49,682 bases of DNA from Opitutia bacterium (GTDB taxonomy: Bacteria; Verrucomicrobiota; Verrucomicrobiia; Opitutales; UBA953): contig CANIUQ010000011.1 of assembly GCA_947470855.1 (NCBI GenBank), forward strand, positions 1 to 49,682, in the 5' to 3' direction. A program made the position numbers and the translations under genes. Below, piece by piece: positions 26,306 through 34,935 of this stretch. Position 1 is the first letter of the stretch, and every line of letters starts with the position of its first letter. Below the pieces are notes generated by a model, which saw only the letters and a program-made list of their open reading frames with translations, was not told the origin of the DNA and did not search any database.

Positions 26306-27082
26306 ATGATAATTTCTTCCAGTGGCCGAGTGGTCTTTGTGGGGGCAGGTCCAGGTGCACCGGACCTGATCACCGTCCGTGGCTTGCGTTATTTGCAAGA
26401 GGCTGATGTGGTGATTCATGATAGTTTACCTGGGGATGCATTATTGGCTGAGTGTTCGCCGAAGGCCCGTTTAATTGCGGTAGGCAAACGTTGTGGTCAT
26501 CATTCAGCGACACAGGACGAGATTAACGCCACAATCACCCGAGAGGCTTTACGTGCGAAGTGTGTGGTGAGGTTAAAGGGTGGGGATCCAGGAGTCTTTG
26601 GCCGACTGGGCGAAGAAATGGATCACTTGGCTGCACAGGGAATTCCTTTTGAAGTTGTTCCAGGTGTCACCGCGGCAACAGCAGCTGGTGCCGATGCGGC
26701 TTTCCCTTTAACGCATCGCGGCAAAGCGGCTTCAGTAACATTTTTAACGGGTCATTGTGCCGATGGTTCAGAGCAAAATTGGTCCGCTCATGTAAAAACA
26801 GGATCAACGCTTTGTTTGTATATGGGTGCAAAAACTTTGCCGAGTGTTGCGCAAAAGTTAATCAAAGCAGGTGCGGTGAGCGATTTGCCTGTACGATTAC
26901 TTTCTAAAATTTCACAACCAGGATCGTCGGACGTTCTGACGACTTTGCAGGATTTAGCTTCGGATAAAATTGACGTGGTCTCTTTGCCTACTCCCCTCAT
27001 TGCTGTCGTCGGTGCGGTTGTGGCTCCACCCCGTCAATCGACGCTCGTCGACCGCATTGCTGCTTTTGTTGAATCGGTTTAA
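26306..27082 (+). CDS. cobA: Uroporphyrinogen-III C-methyltransferase (SUMT)
   Basis: SUMT adds two methyl groups to uroporphyrinogen III to give precorrin-2, the first step toward siroheme. The 258 residues have the SAM-binding VGAGPGAPDLITVRG block, HDSL, VRLKGGDPGVFGR and the VVPGVTAATAAGA segment. Only the SUMT part is present; the CysG N-terminal dehydrogenase/chelatase part is absent. It is divergent from cysI, whose product needs siroheme, and convergent with a CbiX-like chelatase gene that its end overlaps by 4 nt. Confidence 0.96.
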   Translation: MIISSSGRVVFVGAGPGAPDLITVRGLRYLQEADVVIHDSLPGDALLAECSPKARLIAVGKRCGHHSATQDEINATITREALRAKCVVRLKGGDPGVFGRLGEEMDHLAAQGIPFEVVPGVTAATAAGADAAFPLTHRGKAASVTFLTGHCADGSEQNWSAHVKTGSTLCLYMGAKTLPSVAQKLIKAGAVSDLPVRLLSKISQPGSSDVLTTLQDLASDKIDVVSLPTPLIAVVGAVVAPPRQSTLVDRIAAFVESV

Positions 27083-27873
27083 GATAGGCTAGCCTCGCGG
27101 TAGCGTTGAGTAATGAGTGCAGGTAAAGCAGGGTGTTCACCAATCAGTTTGCTGCGTTTCCACTTTAAATGAGGGGGAGCAAATTTTGCACAAATCTCTT
27201 CGACGTCACCTCCAGGGCCAGCATGTCTTCCGGGCAAAAGAAACTGCATAAGTATGGTCGCTTCGCCCTGAGCTCGAGGTAGGACCGTCTCTAAAAGCGG
27301 TTCATTAAAGGCGTATTCAGGCCCCTCGCGTCTTTCCATCGAACAGGCGATAAATTGTAAGGGTGAAAGCTCTAGGTCTTCTCGAATCTCGCGTGCCAGT
27401 GCATCGCGAACGGCAGTAACTTCTGGAGCAGGGGAACCATGATCACACAGGAAAACCGTTCCGCATGAGGGTTGCCATTTAGTTTCAAAAAGTTGGTCGA
27501 TTAATATCTTTCGTAAAATTCCATCCGTCCCATAGAGAGTTGGGGCGATTTTCAGTTGGAGGTTTCCGCGAGCGTGGTTCTTAAATTGTTCGGGGATATA
27601 TTCAGTGATTGCTCGACTGGGTCCAATAAACAGCGGAAGCACAACCAACTGGCTTACATCTGATTGCGCAGTCTCTTTCACTACCTCAGCAAAAATTTTC
27701 GCGGGAAGATGATGGAGCTGTTGAGCATCCACTTTGTTTGAGTGTAAGACCGATACAGCTTCGACTTCTTGGTGGATAAGCGAACTGACTGCATGAGCTA
27801 AGCGACGACATTGCAGTGTCGATTCGGCTTCGAGAGAGCCGTTATCAACTAGAATGATGCGTGATTTCGCCAT
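27079..27873 (-). CDS. CbiX/SirB-type sirohydrochlorin chelatase, two-domain
   Basis: It probably inserts Fe2+ (siroheme) or Co2+ into sirohydrochlorin. The 264 residues are two tandem CbiX repeats. The second repeat keeps the metal-binding features: CDHGSPAPEV near residue 140 and LLPGRHAGPGGDVEEI near residue 215. The first repeat is degenerate: its corresponding segment reads VDNGSLEAES, with Asn in place of His, although VLPLFIGPSRAITEYIP is preserved. Activity is therefore likely confined to the C-terminal half. Its position beside cobA and the sulfite reductase operon points to siroheme. The missing partner in the window is precorrin-2 dehydrogenase. Confidence 0.82.
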   Translation of the reverse strand: MAKSRIILVDNGSLEAESTLQCRRLAHAVSSLIHQEVEAVSVLHSNKVDAQQLHHLPAKIFAEVVKETAQSDVSQLVVLPLFIGPSRAITEYIPEQFKNHARGNLQLKIAPTLYGTDGILRKILIDQLFETKWQPSCGTVFLCDHGSPAPEVTAVRDALAREIREDLELSPLQFIACSMERREGPEYAFNEPLLETVLPRAQGEATILMQFLLPGRHAGPGGDVEEICAKFAPPHLKWKRSKLIGEHPALPALITQRYREASLS

Positions 27874-27913
27874 GCTAAAACGATGAGAGTAAATCGAGAA
27901 TTAGCAATGCACC

Positions 27914-28762
27914 TCAGCCCTGTAAAATGGATAAAGGTTGGGTGAGGATTTCTAGGGGGATTTTGCCTTGATCGCGTAAGGCCCGAATGCTGAGTCCTTG
28001 GGCTCTTTTGGCTAAACGTTGACCTTTTTGATCAACAACCAAAGGAGCGTGTGCCCAAGCAGGGGCAATCCAATCAAGCGTGCGATAAAGCAAAATTTGC
28101 CGTGCCGTCGAAAGAAGTAAATCGGCGCCCCTTACCACTTCGGTGATTTTCATCGCATAATCGTCGGCGACCACCGCTAATTCGTAAGCGGGGAATCCGT
28201 CTTTTCGCCAAACAAGAAAATCTCCAAAATCTTGTCCGGCGATAAAGGTTTGTGGGCCTTGTATTGCATCATGAAAAGAAATCTTTTCACCCCATGGAAC
28301 GCGAAAACGCCAATTGGTTTCGCCCGGTGTGGTGGCCGATTGACCTGCCTTTTGATTTGGACGAAACGCCAAGGGAAAAATGGGCTCTGTTGCATCGTCG
28401 GCGTGCGGAGCGACCAGGGCGTTTTCCACATCGCGTCGAGATTTATCACAGGGATAAAGGCAGCCAGTGGCGTGTAGTTTTTTCCAGACTGTTTGAAACC
28501 AATCGAGTCTTTGCGACTGAATGTAGGGGGCGTTGGGACCGCCGACATCGGGTCCCTCATTCCAGCGAATGCCCAACCAAGACAAATCAGAGAGCGCAGC
28601 TTCGGCAAACTCGGGTCGACACCGTGCCGTATCGAGATCCTCGGTTCGAAAAATTAATTGTCCCTTGGCCTCTTTCGCTCTTTGTGCGGCAAGGGCAAAA
28701 GTACGTGCGTGTCCGACGTGTAAAAGTCCCGTGGGTGTTGGTGCAATGCGACCTCGGTACAT
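27914..28762 (-). CDS. gluQ: Glutamyl-Q tRNA(Asp) synthetase
   Basis: GluQ-RS activates glutamate and attaches it to queuosine in tRNA-Asp rather than to a tRNA 3' end. The 282 residues form a truncated class I catalytic domain. The HIGH-type motif is HVGHAR in RIAPTPTGLLHVGHARTF, the FRTEDLD block follows, and the KMSKS-like loop is RLAKR. There is no anticodon-binding domain, which separates it from GltX (about 470 residues). The CLYPC pair fits the zinc site of the family. It lies 12 nt downstream of the NIF3-family gene. Confidence 0.92.
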   Translation of the reverse strand: MYRGRIAPTPTGLLHVGHARTFALAAQRAKEAKGQLIFRTEDLDTARCRPEFAEAALSDLSWLGIRWNEGPDVGGPNAPYIQSQRLDWFQTVWKKLHATGCLYPCDKSRRDVENALVAPHADDATEPIFPLAFRPNQKAGQSATTPGETNWRFRVPWGEKISFHDAIQGPQTFIAGQDFGDFLVWRKDGFPAYELAVVADDYAMKITEVVRGADLLLSTARQILLYRTLDWIAPAWAHAPLVVDQKGQRLAKRAQGLSIRALRDQGKIPLEILTQPLSILQG

Positions 28763-28774
28763 GGTCGCAGGACA

Positions 28775-29527
28775 TTAAAGTGGGTTATCGGTGGCAATGA
28801 ATTCCCATGGCACACCAAATTCTGCGGCTACTGCAGTGGCCAAGGCTTTCACGCCCCAGGTTTCGGTTGCGTAGTGACCACAGGGATAAAGATTCCAGCC
28901 TTGTTCCTGGGCCTCATTGAAATGCTCTTCGCGTAATTCTCCCGTGATTAAAGTATCGCAACCGTGGTCACGAAGGTGAGCCAAGGCACTTCTTCCACTG
29001 CCACTTAAGATGGCTATTTTCTTTGGATGAGCCGAACCGAATCGAATGGCTTTAAATGTCGAAGGATAAGATTTTTTCAGGCGGCTCTCTAAGGTTTTTC
29101 GAGCAATGCCTTGGCTAAGACAGGCAATCGGTAGGCCTTTGAAATCGACAAACCAATCCACGACGCGCAGTCCAAGGTCTTGAGCAATCAGGGCATTGTT
29201 ACCAATAAAAGGATGGGCATCCAGAGGGAGGTGGCTCGAGTAAAGGGATAGACTCGATTTTTTTAATGCGCGCTGACGGCGTTGTTGCGTTTCACGTCTT
29301 GGTGCAATGCCGGGCCAGAACATTCCATGATGTACAATCAAGTAATCAATGCCTCGTTGGGCAGCCTGTAAAAAAACTTTTTCTCCAGCATCTACCGCAG
29401 CTCCAATTTTCTTTACGTTTGTTTTTCCTTTAAACTGCAGACCATTGCGCGACCCAGGAAAATCCGGTAATGACTTACGATTCGTCAGGGTGTCGCAAAA
29501 GCGGGTGATTTCAGAGGAGGAAGCCAT
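28775..29527 (-). CDS. NIF3/YbgI-family dinuclear metal protein
   Basis: NIF3 proteins are toroidal hexamers with a dinuclear metal site; their biochemical role is not settled. The 250 residues show the metal motif LIVHHGMFWPG near residue 65 and the C-terminal YPCGHYATETWGVKAL. The middle contains SGSGRSALAHLRDHGCDTLITGE, also typical. I start it at ATG 29527, 3 nt after the upstream gene's stop; a TTG lies one codon earlier. It is cotranscribed with a LolA-like gene and gluQ. Confidence 0.9.
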   Translation of the reverse strand: MASSSEITRFCDTLTNRKSLPDFPGSRNGLQFKGKTNVKKIGAAVDAGEKVFLQAAQRGIDYLIVHHGMFWPGIAPRRETQQRRQRALKKSSLSLYSSHLPLDAHPFIGNNALIAQDLGLRVVDWFVDFKGLPIACLSQGIARKTLESRLKKSYPSTFKAIRFGSAHPKKIAILSGSGRSALAHLRDHGCDTLITGELREEHFNEAQEQGWNLYPCGHYATETWGVKALATAVAAEFGVPWEFIATDNPL

Positions 29528-29530
29528 CAA

Positions 29531-30376
29531 TCAAAGTGATTTGAAGAGGGTGGCGGGGGGTAAAGGTGCTGGAGTTGATAAATTCTCGGGATTAAAAATT
29601 TGGGGGTCAAGTTCTAGACGAAAAGCCGCTTCGGTGATTTTTAATGAATCAATATTACGAGTTTTTTCGTCACGTAAATCACAGGTATTAATCATCCATT
29701 GTTCATCCACCTTGGCGAAATCATTAATGGTAAAATTTTTGGATACCTTGTTTTCCGTATCGTGATATTTTGCCTCAGTCAGCGCTTGATAAGAGCGATC
29801 AATACCAAACACAACTTTAGTCGGTAGGGCTTGTGAATCGGGGTTGGTGGATTCGAAATAATGCACGGCACGACCGCGAGAGCGTTCGGTTGCGACATAT
29901 CGCGTATCTGCCCAGTGGGTGTAGGGCATAATCAGGTCAAACGGACAGATAATCAAATCCTCGGCGATGGATTGAGCCATTTCATTTCCTTTTAGGCTCG
30001 TGACTGGCTGTTTATCTCGAGTGATCCATGACTGATTGAGGGCGGAATTTTTAATTCCAATAAAAGCCAAGTAGCTCGTTCCAATGGCGTCTTTCATTTC
30101 TACCCGAATCAATGGACCGCCATTAACCCAACTGCCCCAAAGCACTCCTTCGATGGGTTTGCTTGATTCACCTTGGCGAGGTTTGTGAGTGATTTTAAAT
30201 TTTAGACAATAATCTCCTGGAATGCGGGAACTACGAAAACGTTCCAAGACGCTGACTGCCTCTTCTTTGGTAAGTTGCGGATAGCCAAAATCATCTAACC
30301 CTACTTGGGCAAAAGCGCTGGTAGAGTAGAGTAGTAACACCCAGCAATAGACGAAGCTGAGTCTTAAAGAGCTCAC
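29531..30376 (-). CDS. Exported LolA-like protein of unknown function
   Basis: The GTG-started 281-residue product has a signal peptide ending STSAFA. The mature protein looks beta-rich. It resembles the LolA/outer-membrane lipoprotein-sorting fold found in many Verrucomicrobiota: the segments DLIICPFDLIMPYTHW, RGRAVHYF, and YHDTENKVSKNFTINDFAKV followed by QWMINTCDLRDE match that pattern. This is fold-level recognition by eye, not a firm family hit. It starts 6 nt after secG, so it may serve envelope transport, but partners are not clear. Confidence 0.55.
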   Translation of the reverse strand: MSSLRLSFVYCWVLLLYSTSAFAQVGLDDFGYPQLTKEEAVSVLERFRSSRIPGDYCLKFKITHKPRQGESSKPIEGVLWGSWVNGGPLIRVEMKDAIGTSYLAFIGIKNSALNQSWITRDKQPVTSLKGNEMAQSIAEDLIICPFDLIMPYTHWADTRYVATERSRGRAVHYFESTNPDSQALPTKVVFGIDRSYQALTEAKYHDTENKVSKNFTINDFAKVDEQWMINTCDLRDEKTRNIDSLKITEAAFRLELDPQIFNPENLSTPAPLPPATLFKSL

Positions 30377-30382
30377 GGAAAA

Positions 30383-30865
30383 TTATTTCCCAGCGGCAGG
30401 TGCTGGGGTGGCAGGAACTGCCGGAGTGGCATCGACAGGGGCCGTTGATTTTTCAGGAGATGCTGGTGCAACAGGAGCCACAGGTGCAGGGTTTTCTGGT
30501 ACGGTTGAGGCAGGGGTTGGGGCTACGGGCGAAGCAGGAACTTCCTTTGCTTTGGGTTGCTCTGGTTGGGTTGTCGATGGAGCAGCGGGCGTACTCGTTA
30601 AAACTTTGGGAGCTTTTTCTTCGCGGGCGACAAATCCGAGGTAGAGGCCAAAACTGAGAATGAAGAGCATGACGGTCAGTGTGGTGGTCATTTTGGATAG
30701 CACGGTTGAGGATTCGCCACCAAAGACTGATTCAGCTGCACCACCACCCAAGGCTGCACCCATGCCAGCATTGGAACTGGGGCGTTGCATTAGGATGATT
30801 AAAACAACGAGAACGCAGACGAGAAAGAGAGCGACGATAGAAGCGTAGAGCAGGAAATCCTTCAT
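30383..30865 (-). CDS. secG: Preprotein translocase subunit SecG
   Basis: SecG assists SecYE in protein export through the inner membrane. I start at ATG 30865 (MKDFLLYASIVALFLVC). The first 75 residues are the SecG core: a helix, the LMQRPSSNAGMGAALGGG loop, AAESVFGGES, and a second helix VMLFILSFGLYLGFV. A Pro/Ala-rich tail of about 80 residues follows, longer than the core of many SecG proteins (about 75-110 residues in total). The tail is low-complexity and gives a long antisense open frame that I do not believe is a gene. Confidence 0.93.
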   Translation of the reverse strand: MKDFLLYASIVALFLVCVLVVLIILMQRPSSNAGMGAALGGGAAESVFGGESSTVLSKMTTTLTVMLFILSFGLYLGFVAREEKAPKVLTSTPAAPSTTQPEQPKAKEVPASPVAPTPASTVPENPAPVAPVAPASPEKSTAPVDATPAVPATPAPAAGK

Positions 30866-30908
30866 GCCCCCATCCAAGGGTTCAAGAAACGATTAAACAA
30901 TGCCAAAA

Positions 30909-31967
30909 TCAGTCTTTTTGGTAGGTTCCATCAATAACTCGATAGGTTAACCATGACCCAGAGGGGGGAGGGGTGGTTCCAGTGGCAATTACTTGGTAAG
31001 AATCGCCTACCTCCTGCCAAAAAGCCCGACGTCGGGTGTCGTCCAGCTCTCCAAGTACATCATCAGCCAAGATAACTGGAGGGGTGGGGGTTCGGACTGC
31101 ATCGCGTTGTAAACGCCCAAGACAGAGGGCAAGAACGAGTAATCGTTGCTGACCTTCCGAGGCATAATCCGCTGCGTCCTCACCCTGAAAAAGAATGGAA
31201 AAGTCGTCCTTGTGAGGTCCAAACAACGTTGTTCCGGTTAATTTTTCGACGGCGCGATTTTTTTCCCAAAGTGACGGCAACGCACCCTCGTTCACGTTGG
31301 GTTGATAAATTAAATTGGCGCCTTTGTTGGGGAATCCGGCTCGTTCACAGGTTTGACGAAGAGTTTCGGCTAGTTCCGGAAGCACTCTGGCTCGCGCCTC
31401 AATCAGTAACTGCGCAGCGGGAAGCATGGCTTTTTCAAAAGCACGTAAGGAGTCCTCGTCCGCCTCATTGGTTTTGAGTAATGCGTTTCGCCCTTCTAAG
31501 GCTCGGGTGTAATCACGCAAAGCAACGAGGTAACGACTATCCGTTCCGCCGATGGCAGCATCTAGCCAGCGACGGCGATTGGTTGGCGATCCACGCACAA
31601 GGCGTAAATCATCGGAGCAAAAGATAATCGAAGGAAATCTTCCAAGGTGTTCAGCAATTGAAGGAATCGGTGTGCCATTAAGCAGGGCTTTGCGTGAGCC
31701 TTTGGCGAGGCGGATTTCAAGTGAATTGGATTCACGGTCTTGCTGCACATCGAGTCGAATGCGAGTTTCAGTGGATCCCGTTCGAATGAGTGGGGAAATT
31801 TCAGAAGTACGAAAAGAGCGAAAAGCGGAAACGAGCCCAATGGCTTCAAGAAGATTGGTTTTACCTTGGCCATTATCACCCACAAAAAAAACTCTCGGCG
31901 CATCGAGCGGAACGTCGGCGAAAGTGATATTGCGGAAGTCAGCCGCGCGAATGCGGATGACATGCAT
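30909..31967 (-). CDS. recF: DNA replication and repair protein RecF
   Basis: RecF is an SMC-like ATPase that helps load RecA at gaps. The 352 residues have Walker A GDNGQGKTNLLEAIG, the block FRSFRTSE, signature-type YASEGQQRLLVLALCLG and Walker B PVILADDVLGELD. The N-terminal MHVIRIRAADFRN is typical. It lies 3 nt after a LysM lipoprotein gene rather than next to dnaN and gyrB as in many bacteria. The leader shows no Shine-Dalgarno. Confidence 0.96.
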   Translation of the reverse strand: MHVIRIRAADFRNITFADVPLDAPRVFFVGDNGQGKTNLLEAIGLVSAFRSFRTSEISPLIRTGSTETRIRLDVQQDRESNSLEIRLAKGSRKALLNGTPIPSIAEHLGRFPSIIFCSDDLRLVRGSPTNRRRWLDAAIGGTDSRYLVALRDYTRALEGRNALLKTNEADEDSLRAFEKAMLPAAQLLIEARARVLPELAETLRQTCERAGFPNKGANLIYQPNVNEGALPSLWEKNRAVEKLTGTTLFGPHKDDFSILFQGEDAADYASEGQQRLLVLALCLGRLQRDAVRTPTPPVILADDVLGELDDTRRRAFWQEVGDSYQVIATGTTPPPSGSWLTYRVIDGTYQKD

Positions 31968-31970
31968 GAG

Positions 31971-32708
31971 TTATTGAGGAATAACAATAGTTACACCAAC
32001 AGCAAGAGCCGTCGGACTCTTTAACTTATCGCGATTGGCGTTATAAATATCATTCATTCTTTGTCCATTCCCGTAGAACTTTTTGGAGATAGAATATAAA
32101 CTGTCTCCTCTTTGAATGGTATAAGTTTTCGTTTCCTTAGAGGCTGAAGATTCGACGACAGTTTTTGTTTTTTCGGTTTGATTTTTAGCGGTCGCAGCGA
32201 GCAAGGGATCGCCCACTTTATTGATGCGGGACAACTCCGAAACTTCGCGAAGTAATTTTGCGTTTTCTGCTTGGAGCTTACGAATTAAAGCGGCCTGATC
32301 TGAGACACCAACCTCGTCGGGGTCCAACGGACGACCTGGCAGTTGCTTAGCATAAATTTTTTCAGCCGTATTAATCATCTTCTTTACAATTTTTGCCTGT
32401 TCCGAGTCGGGCTTTAGGCGAATGTATTGATTGAAGTGGTAAATGGCAGGCAGGGGGTCTTCGAGCTCAAGTAACATTCTTCCTGCTTCAAGGTGAGATT
32501 CAGCTGCTCCTTTTCGTGAATCAATAACTTTGAGAAAACATTCTAAGGCCAAGCGGTATTCGTTTTGTTTGGAATAAAGAATGCCTTGACGAAAATCGGG
32601 GTCTTCAAGCTCGAGGGTGCGCGAGGCTGCGTTGTTCCCGTTGTCGCAACCCGTGAGACTGAACAGGGCTATACTGAAAAGTAAAAAGACAGCGCGCAGT
32701 TGTAGCAT
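31971..32708 (-). CDS. Lipoprotein with TPR-like repeats and C-terminal LysM domain
   Basis: The 245 residues begin with a lipoprotein signal peptide, lipobox SLTGC at about residue 20. Two or three TPR-like helix pairs follow (about 35-110: FRQGILYSKQNEYRLALECF, then AAESHLEAGRMLLELEDPLPAIYHFNQYI). A coiled-coil stretch (LIRKLQAENAKLLREVSEL) comes next, and a LysM domain at the end (YTIQRGDSLYSISKKFYGN). It probably sits at an envelope membrane and binds peptidoglycan. It is cotranscribed with recF, whose role seems unrelated. Confidence 0.85.
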   Translation of the reverse strand: MLQLRAVFLLFSIALFSLTGCDNGNNAASRTLELEDPDFRQGILYSKQNEYRLALECFLKVIDSRKGAAESHLEAGRMLLELEDPLPAIYHFNQYIRLKPDSEQAKIVKKMINTAEKIYAKQLPGRPLDPDEVGVSDQAALIRKLQAENAKLLREVSELSRINKVGDPLLAATAKNQTEKTKTVVESSASKETKTYTIQRGDSLYSISKKFYGNGQRMNDIYNANRDKLKSPTALAVGVTIVIPQ

Positions 32709-32749
32709 ACCTTACATTTCATTTTTGCCTCTCACTCATCAATCCAAAA

Positions 32750-33643
32750 TCACTCTTGGAGTGCTCGCGGGAGTGCCGACTCGATAGACGGTGTTTCAAA
32801 GACAAAGCCGCTCGCGGTTGCTGCCTCAGGCAGGACAGCTAAATCGCCCAGGAGGGTTTCTTCCGCCATTTGTCCAAAAGCGAGTTTTACTGCCCAGGAT
32901 GGGGTAGGACAAAAGCTAGGGCGGTGAAGTTTTTTGGCTAAAGTTTGGGCAAATTTGAATTGGGTAGCCGGCTGGGGGCTGACGGCGTTAATCGGGCCTT
33001 GGCATTGTGGGGTTTCTACTATCCAACCGATCAGACGCACAAGGTCTCCTAGGCGAATCCAGCTCATCATTTGCTTACCAGAACCAATCCGTCCCCCCAA
33101 TCCCAGTTTGAAGGCAGGCAACATGGTTTTTAAGGCCCCACCGGAGGCAGCTAAGACGACCCCCGTTCGCAAGTTTACGGTACGGATACCTGATTGATTG
33201 GCAGGCTGGGTAGAATCTTCCCAAGCGGACGATACTTCGCCAAGAAATCCCGCGGTCGAGGTGGGTGATGTTTCGGTTAAAATCTCGTTTGGCCGATGAT
33301 ATCCGTAGCGATTGATGCCAGACATCGACACAAAAACAGAGGGAGGATTTTGTAAGCGAGCCAGTGTCTCGGCTAAGAGTCGAGTACCTTGCCGACGACT
33401 TTCCAGAATTTTATTTTTGGTTTTTGCAGTCCATCGTTGGGCAATCGGCTCTCCTGCTAAATGAATAACAGCGAATGCGTTTTCTAAAAAATCACGATCA
33501 ATCCACCCCGTGGCTTCATTCATCGTCGCCTTGCCCGTGGAACGTGAGCGCAAAGCCTCTACCTGATAACCGCGACTCTCTAAAAAACCCTGTAAAGCTT
33601 TACCAACAAAACCGTGTGCGCCAGTGAGAATGATACGCTTCAT
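32750..33643 (-). CDS. NAD(P)-dependent epimerase-like protein, TIGR01777/YfcH family
   Basis: This is an SDR-type Rossmann protein of the YfcH family, whose substrate is unknown. The nucleotide loop is TGAHGFVGKAL near residue 8. The FAVIHLAGEPIAQRWT segment, SRRQGTRLLAETLA and SGINRYGYH fit the family. The C-terminal AVSPQPATQFKFAQTLAKKLHRP block is also typical. The length of 297 is normal. It is 13 nt downstream of the HMA-MauE gene. Confidence 0.9.
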   Translation of the reverse strand: MKRIILTGAHGFVGKALQGFLESRGYQVEALRSRSTGKATMNEATGWIDRDFLENAFAVIHLAGEPIAQRWTAKTKNKILESRRQGTRLLAETLARLQNPPSVFVSMSGINRYGYHRPNEILTETSPTSTAGFLGEVSSAWEDSTQPANQSGIRTVNLRTGVVLAASGGALKTMLPAFKLGLGGRIGSGKQMMSWIRLGDLVRLIGWIVETPQCQGPINAVSPQPATQFKFAQTLAKKLHRPSFCPTPSWAVKLAFGQMAEETLLGDLAVLPEAATASGFVFETPSIESALPRALQE

Positions 33644-33656
33644 CGAAGAAAGGACA

Positions 33657-34352
33657 TTAACCTTGGAGAAGCATCGTAATGGACATGGCGACCATTAGCA
33701 AATCCTCGACTAAAGTAATGGTGGACATGGGTAAATTCAAGGCGGTGCCGAGACAGGCACAACGAATTTGGAGTTGGTGACGGAGGGCTTGAATGACGCC
33801 TAAACTACTGATGGACATTAAGACGATGGAGAAGAGGAGGGAGCCCTGAAGTTGAAAGCGGAAGAGAAAAGCTAAACCCAAGCCGAGCTCTAAAAAAGGA
33901 TAGAGATAGCCATAAAAATTCCATTTCTGAGCAATGATGTCATACGAAGCGTAGGCGTCTTTAAAGCCGCGGAGGTCTATTAATTTAAAGACACTGAAAA
34001 CGATAAAGAACCCAGCCATGAACTGTAGCATCCAGTCGTGAAGGCTTTCGATTCCTCGTAAAGAAACGACACTAATGATAGTTACGATGAGAATTAACGG
34101 ATAATAGGTGGCCCAATAACTTTTTTTACCTTCGGATTCACCTGTTTCGGATGTTTCCAATCGATAGGGTCCGGCTTTTTCGACTTTAGATTTTAATTCA
34201 GAAAAATCGGGTAAGTTGTCGCTCTCAATCTCTAACTGGGGATAGGAGAGACTGACTTTTATTTTTCCCGAAAGACCCGAAAGACTTTTTTCAATCTTTT
34301 GGACACAGGAGGCGCAGTGCATGCCTTCAATTCGATAGCTTTGTTGTGGCAT
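33657..34352 (-). CDS. Heavy-metal-associated domain fused to MauE/DoxX-type membrane protein
   Basis: The first 70 residues are an HMA domain with the copper-type motif GMHCASC (Cys13, Cys16). After a short linker come four membrane helices from about residue 80 to the end, resembling the MauE/DoxX redox-associated family. A CxC pair lies in the RCACLGTALNLPMSTITLVED segment before the last helix. The architecture suggests a membrane protein for metal delivery or disulfide-linked redox at the inner membrane. Function is inferred only from the domains. The start overlaps the end of the upstream methyltransferase by 26 nt. Confidence 0.8.
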   Translation of the reverse strand: MPQQSYRIEGMHCASCVQKIEKSLSGLSGKIKVSLSYPQLEIESDNLPDFSELKSKVEKAGPYRLETSETGESEGKKSYWATYYPLILIVTIISVVSLRGIESLHDWMLQFMAGFFIVFSVFKLIDLRGFKDAYASYDIIAQKWNFYGYLYPFLELGLGLAFLFRFQLQGSLLFSIVLMSISSLGVIQALRHQLQIRCACLGTALNLPMSTITLVEDLLMVAMSITMLLQG

Positions 34353-34935
34353 GGTTAGGGTTGCGAGTGACGACTAAAATCCAAGGACGCGCAAAGTTCG
34401 GATGATAGTTAATTTTTTCCACCCAATCGCCTCTTGCCTGACAACGGTCAGCAAACAGATGAATCAGTGAAGATTCCTCCTGTCCGCCAGGATGTCCAGT
34501 GTAGGCTACACAAACGATACGACCTGTAGGCTTGAGTATCTCATAGGCTGCCTCAAGGGCTGCCGCTGTGCTCAGAGATTGCGTGGTGATTTTTTGATTA
34601 CTCCCTGGGAGATAGCCGCAGTTAAATATGACAACCGACACTTGGCCCCAGAGTTCTTTGGGAATCGCCGCTCTCATTTCTGCATGCGAACGATGATGGA
34701 GAGTTACCTGTGAACTCAGTCCAGCGACTTGCAATAAATTTTGGGTTGATTGGATAGCCTCGGCTTGAACGTCAAAAGCATGTACTTGGCCTGTCGATGA
34801 AACGATATTGGCCAAGAAGGCAGTGTCGCGTCCTTTTCCAGCCGTTGCATCAATCGCGATATCCCCAGGCTGAAGAACCGCAGCCGCAAGTTCATGCGCT
34901 TGCTCGGTGACGCGGATTGGATTTAAGGTAGCCAA
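34327..34935 (-). CDS. SAM-dependent methyltransferase, YtqB/MnmM-like
   Basis: The 202 residues form a Rossmann methyltransferase. The SAM loop is [15 protein letters not shown] near residue 30, the acidic residue is in AFDVQAEAI, and [13 protein letters not shown] plus [12 protein letters not shown] mark the YtqB (putative rRNA methylase) family. In Bacillus, YtqB was reported as MnmM, which methylates nm5U at the tRNA wobble position. Whether this protein does the same is inference. The start is TTG and overlaps the end of menB by 13 nt. Confidence 0.82.
   Translation of the reverse strand: MATLNPIRVTEQAHELAAAVLQPGDIAIDATAGKGRDTAFLANIVSSTGQVHAFDVQAEAIQSTQNLLQVAGLSSQVTLHHRSHAEMRAAIPKELWGQVSVVIFNCGYLPGSNQKITTQSLSTAAALEAAYEILKPTGRIVCVAYTGHPGGQEESSLIHLFADRCQARGDWVEKINYHPNFARPWILVVTRNPNHATTKLSN

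Noticed and set aside
26249-26419. Longer cysI start extending over cobA
   Set aside because: It would overlap the divergent cobA start and its operator; residues before MEKPLTKNEF are not conserved in sulfite reductases.
28252-28800. 182-codon plus-strand frame over gluQ
   Set aside because: It runs opposite GluQ catalytic motifs and reads as basic, low-information sequence.
30400-30657. Antisense open frame of 85 codons over secG
   Set aside because: It mirrors the Pro/Ala-rich SecG tail, whose composition keeps other frames open; it has no independent start signal.
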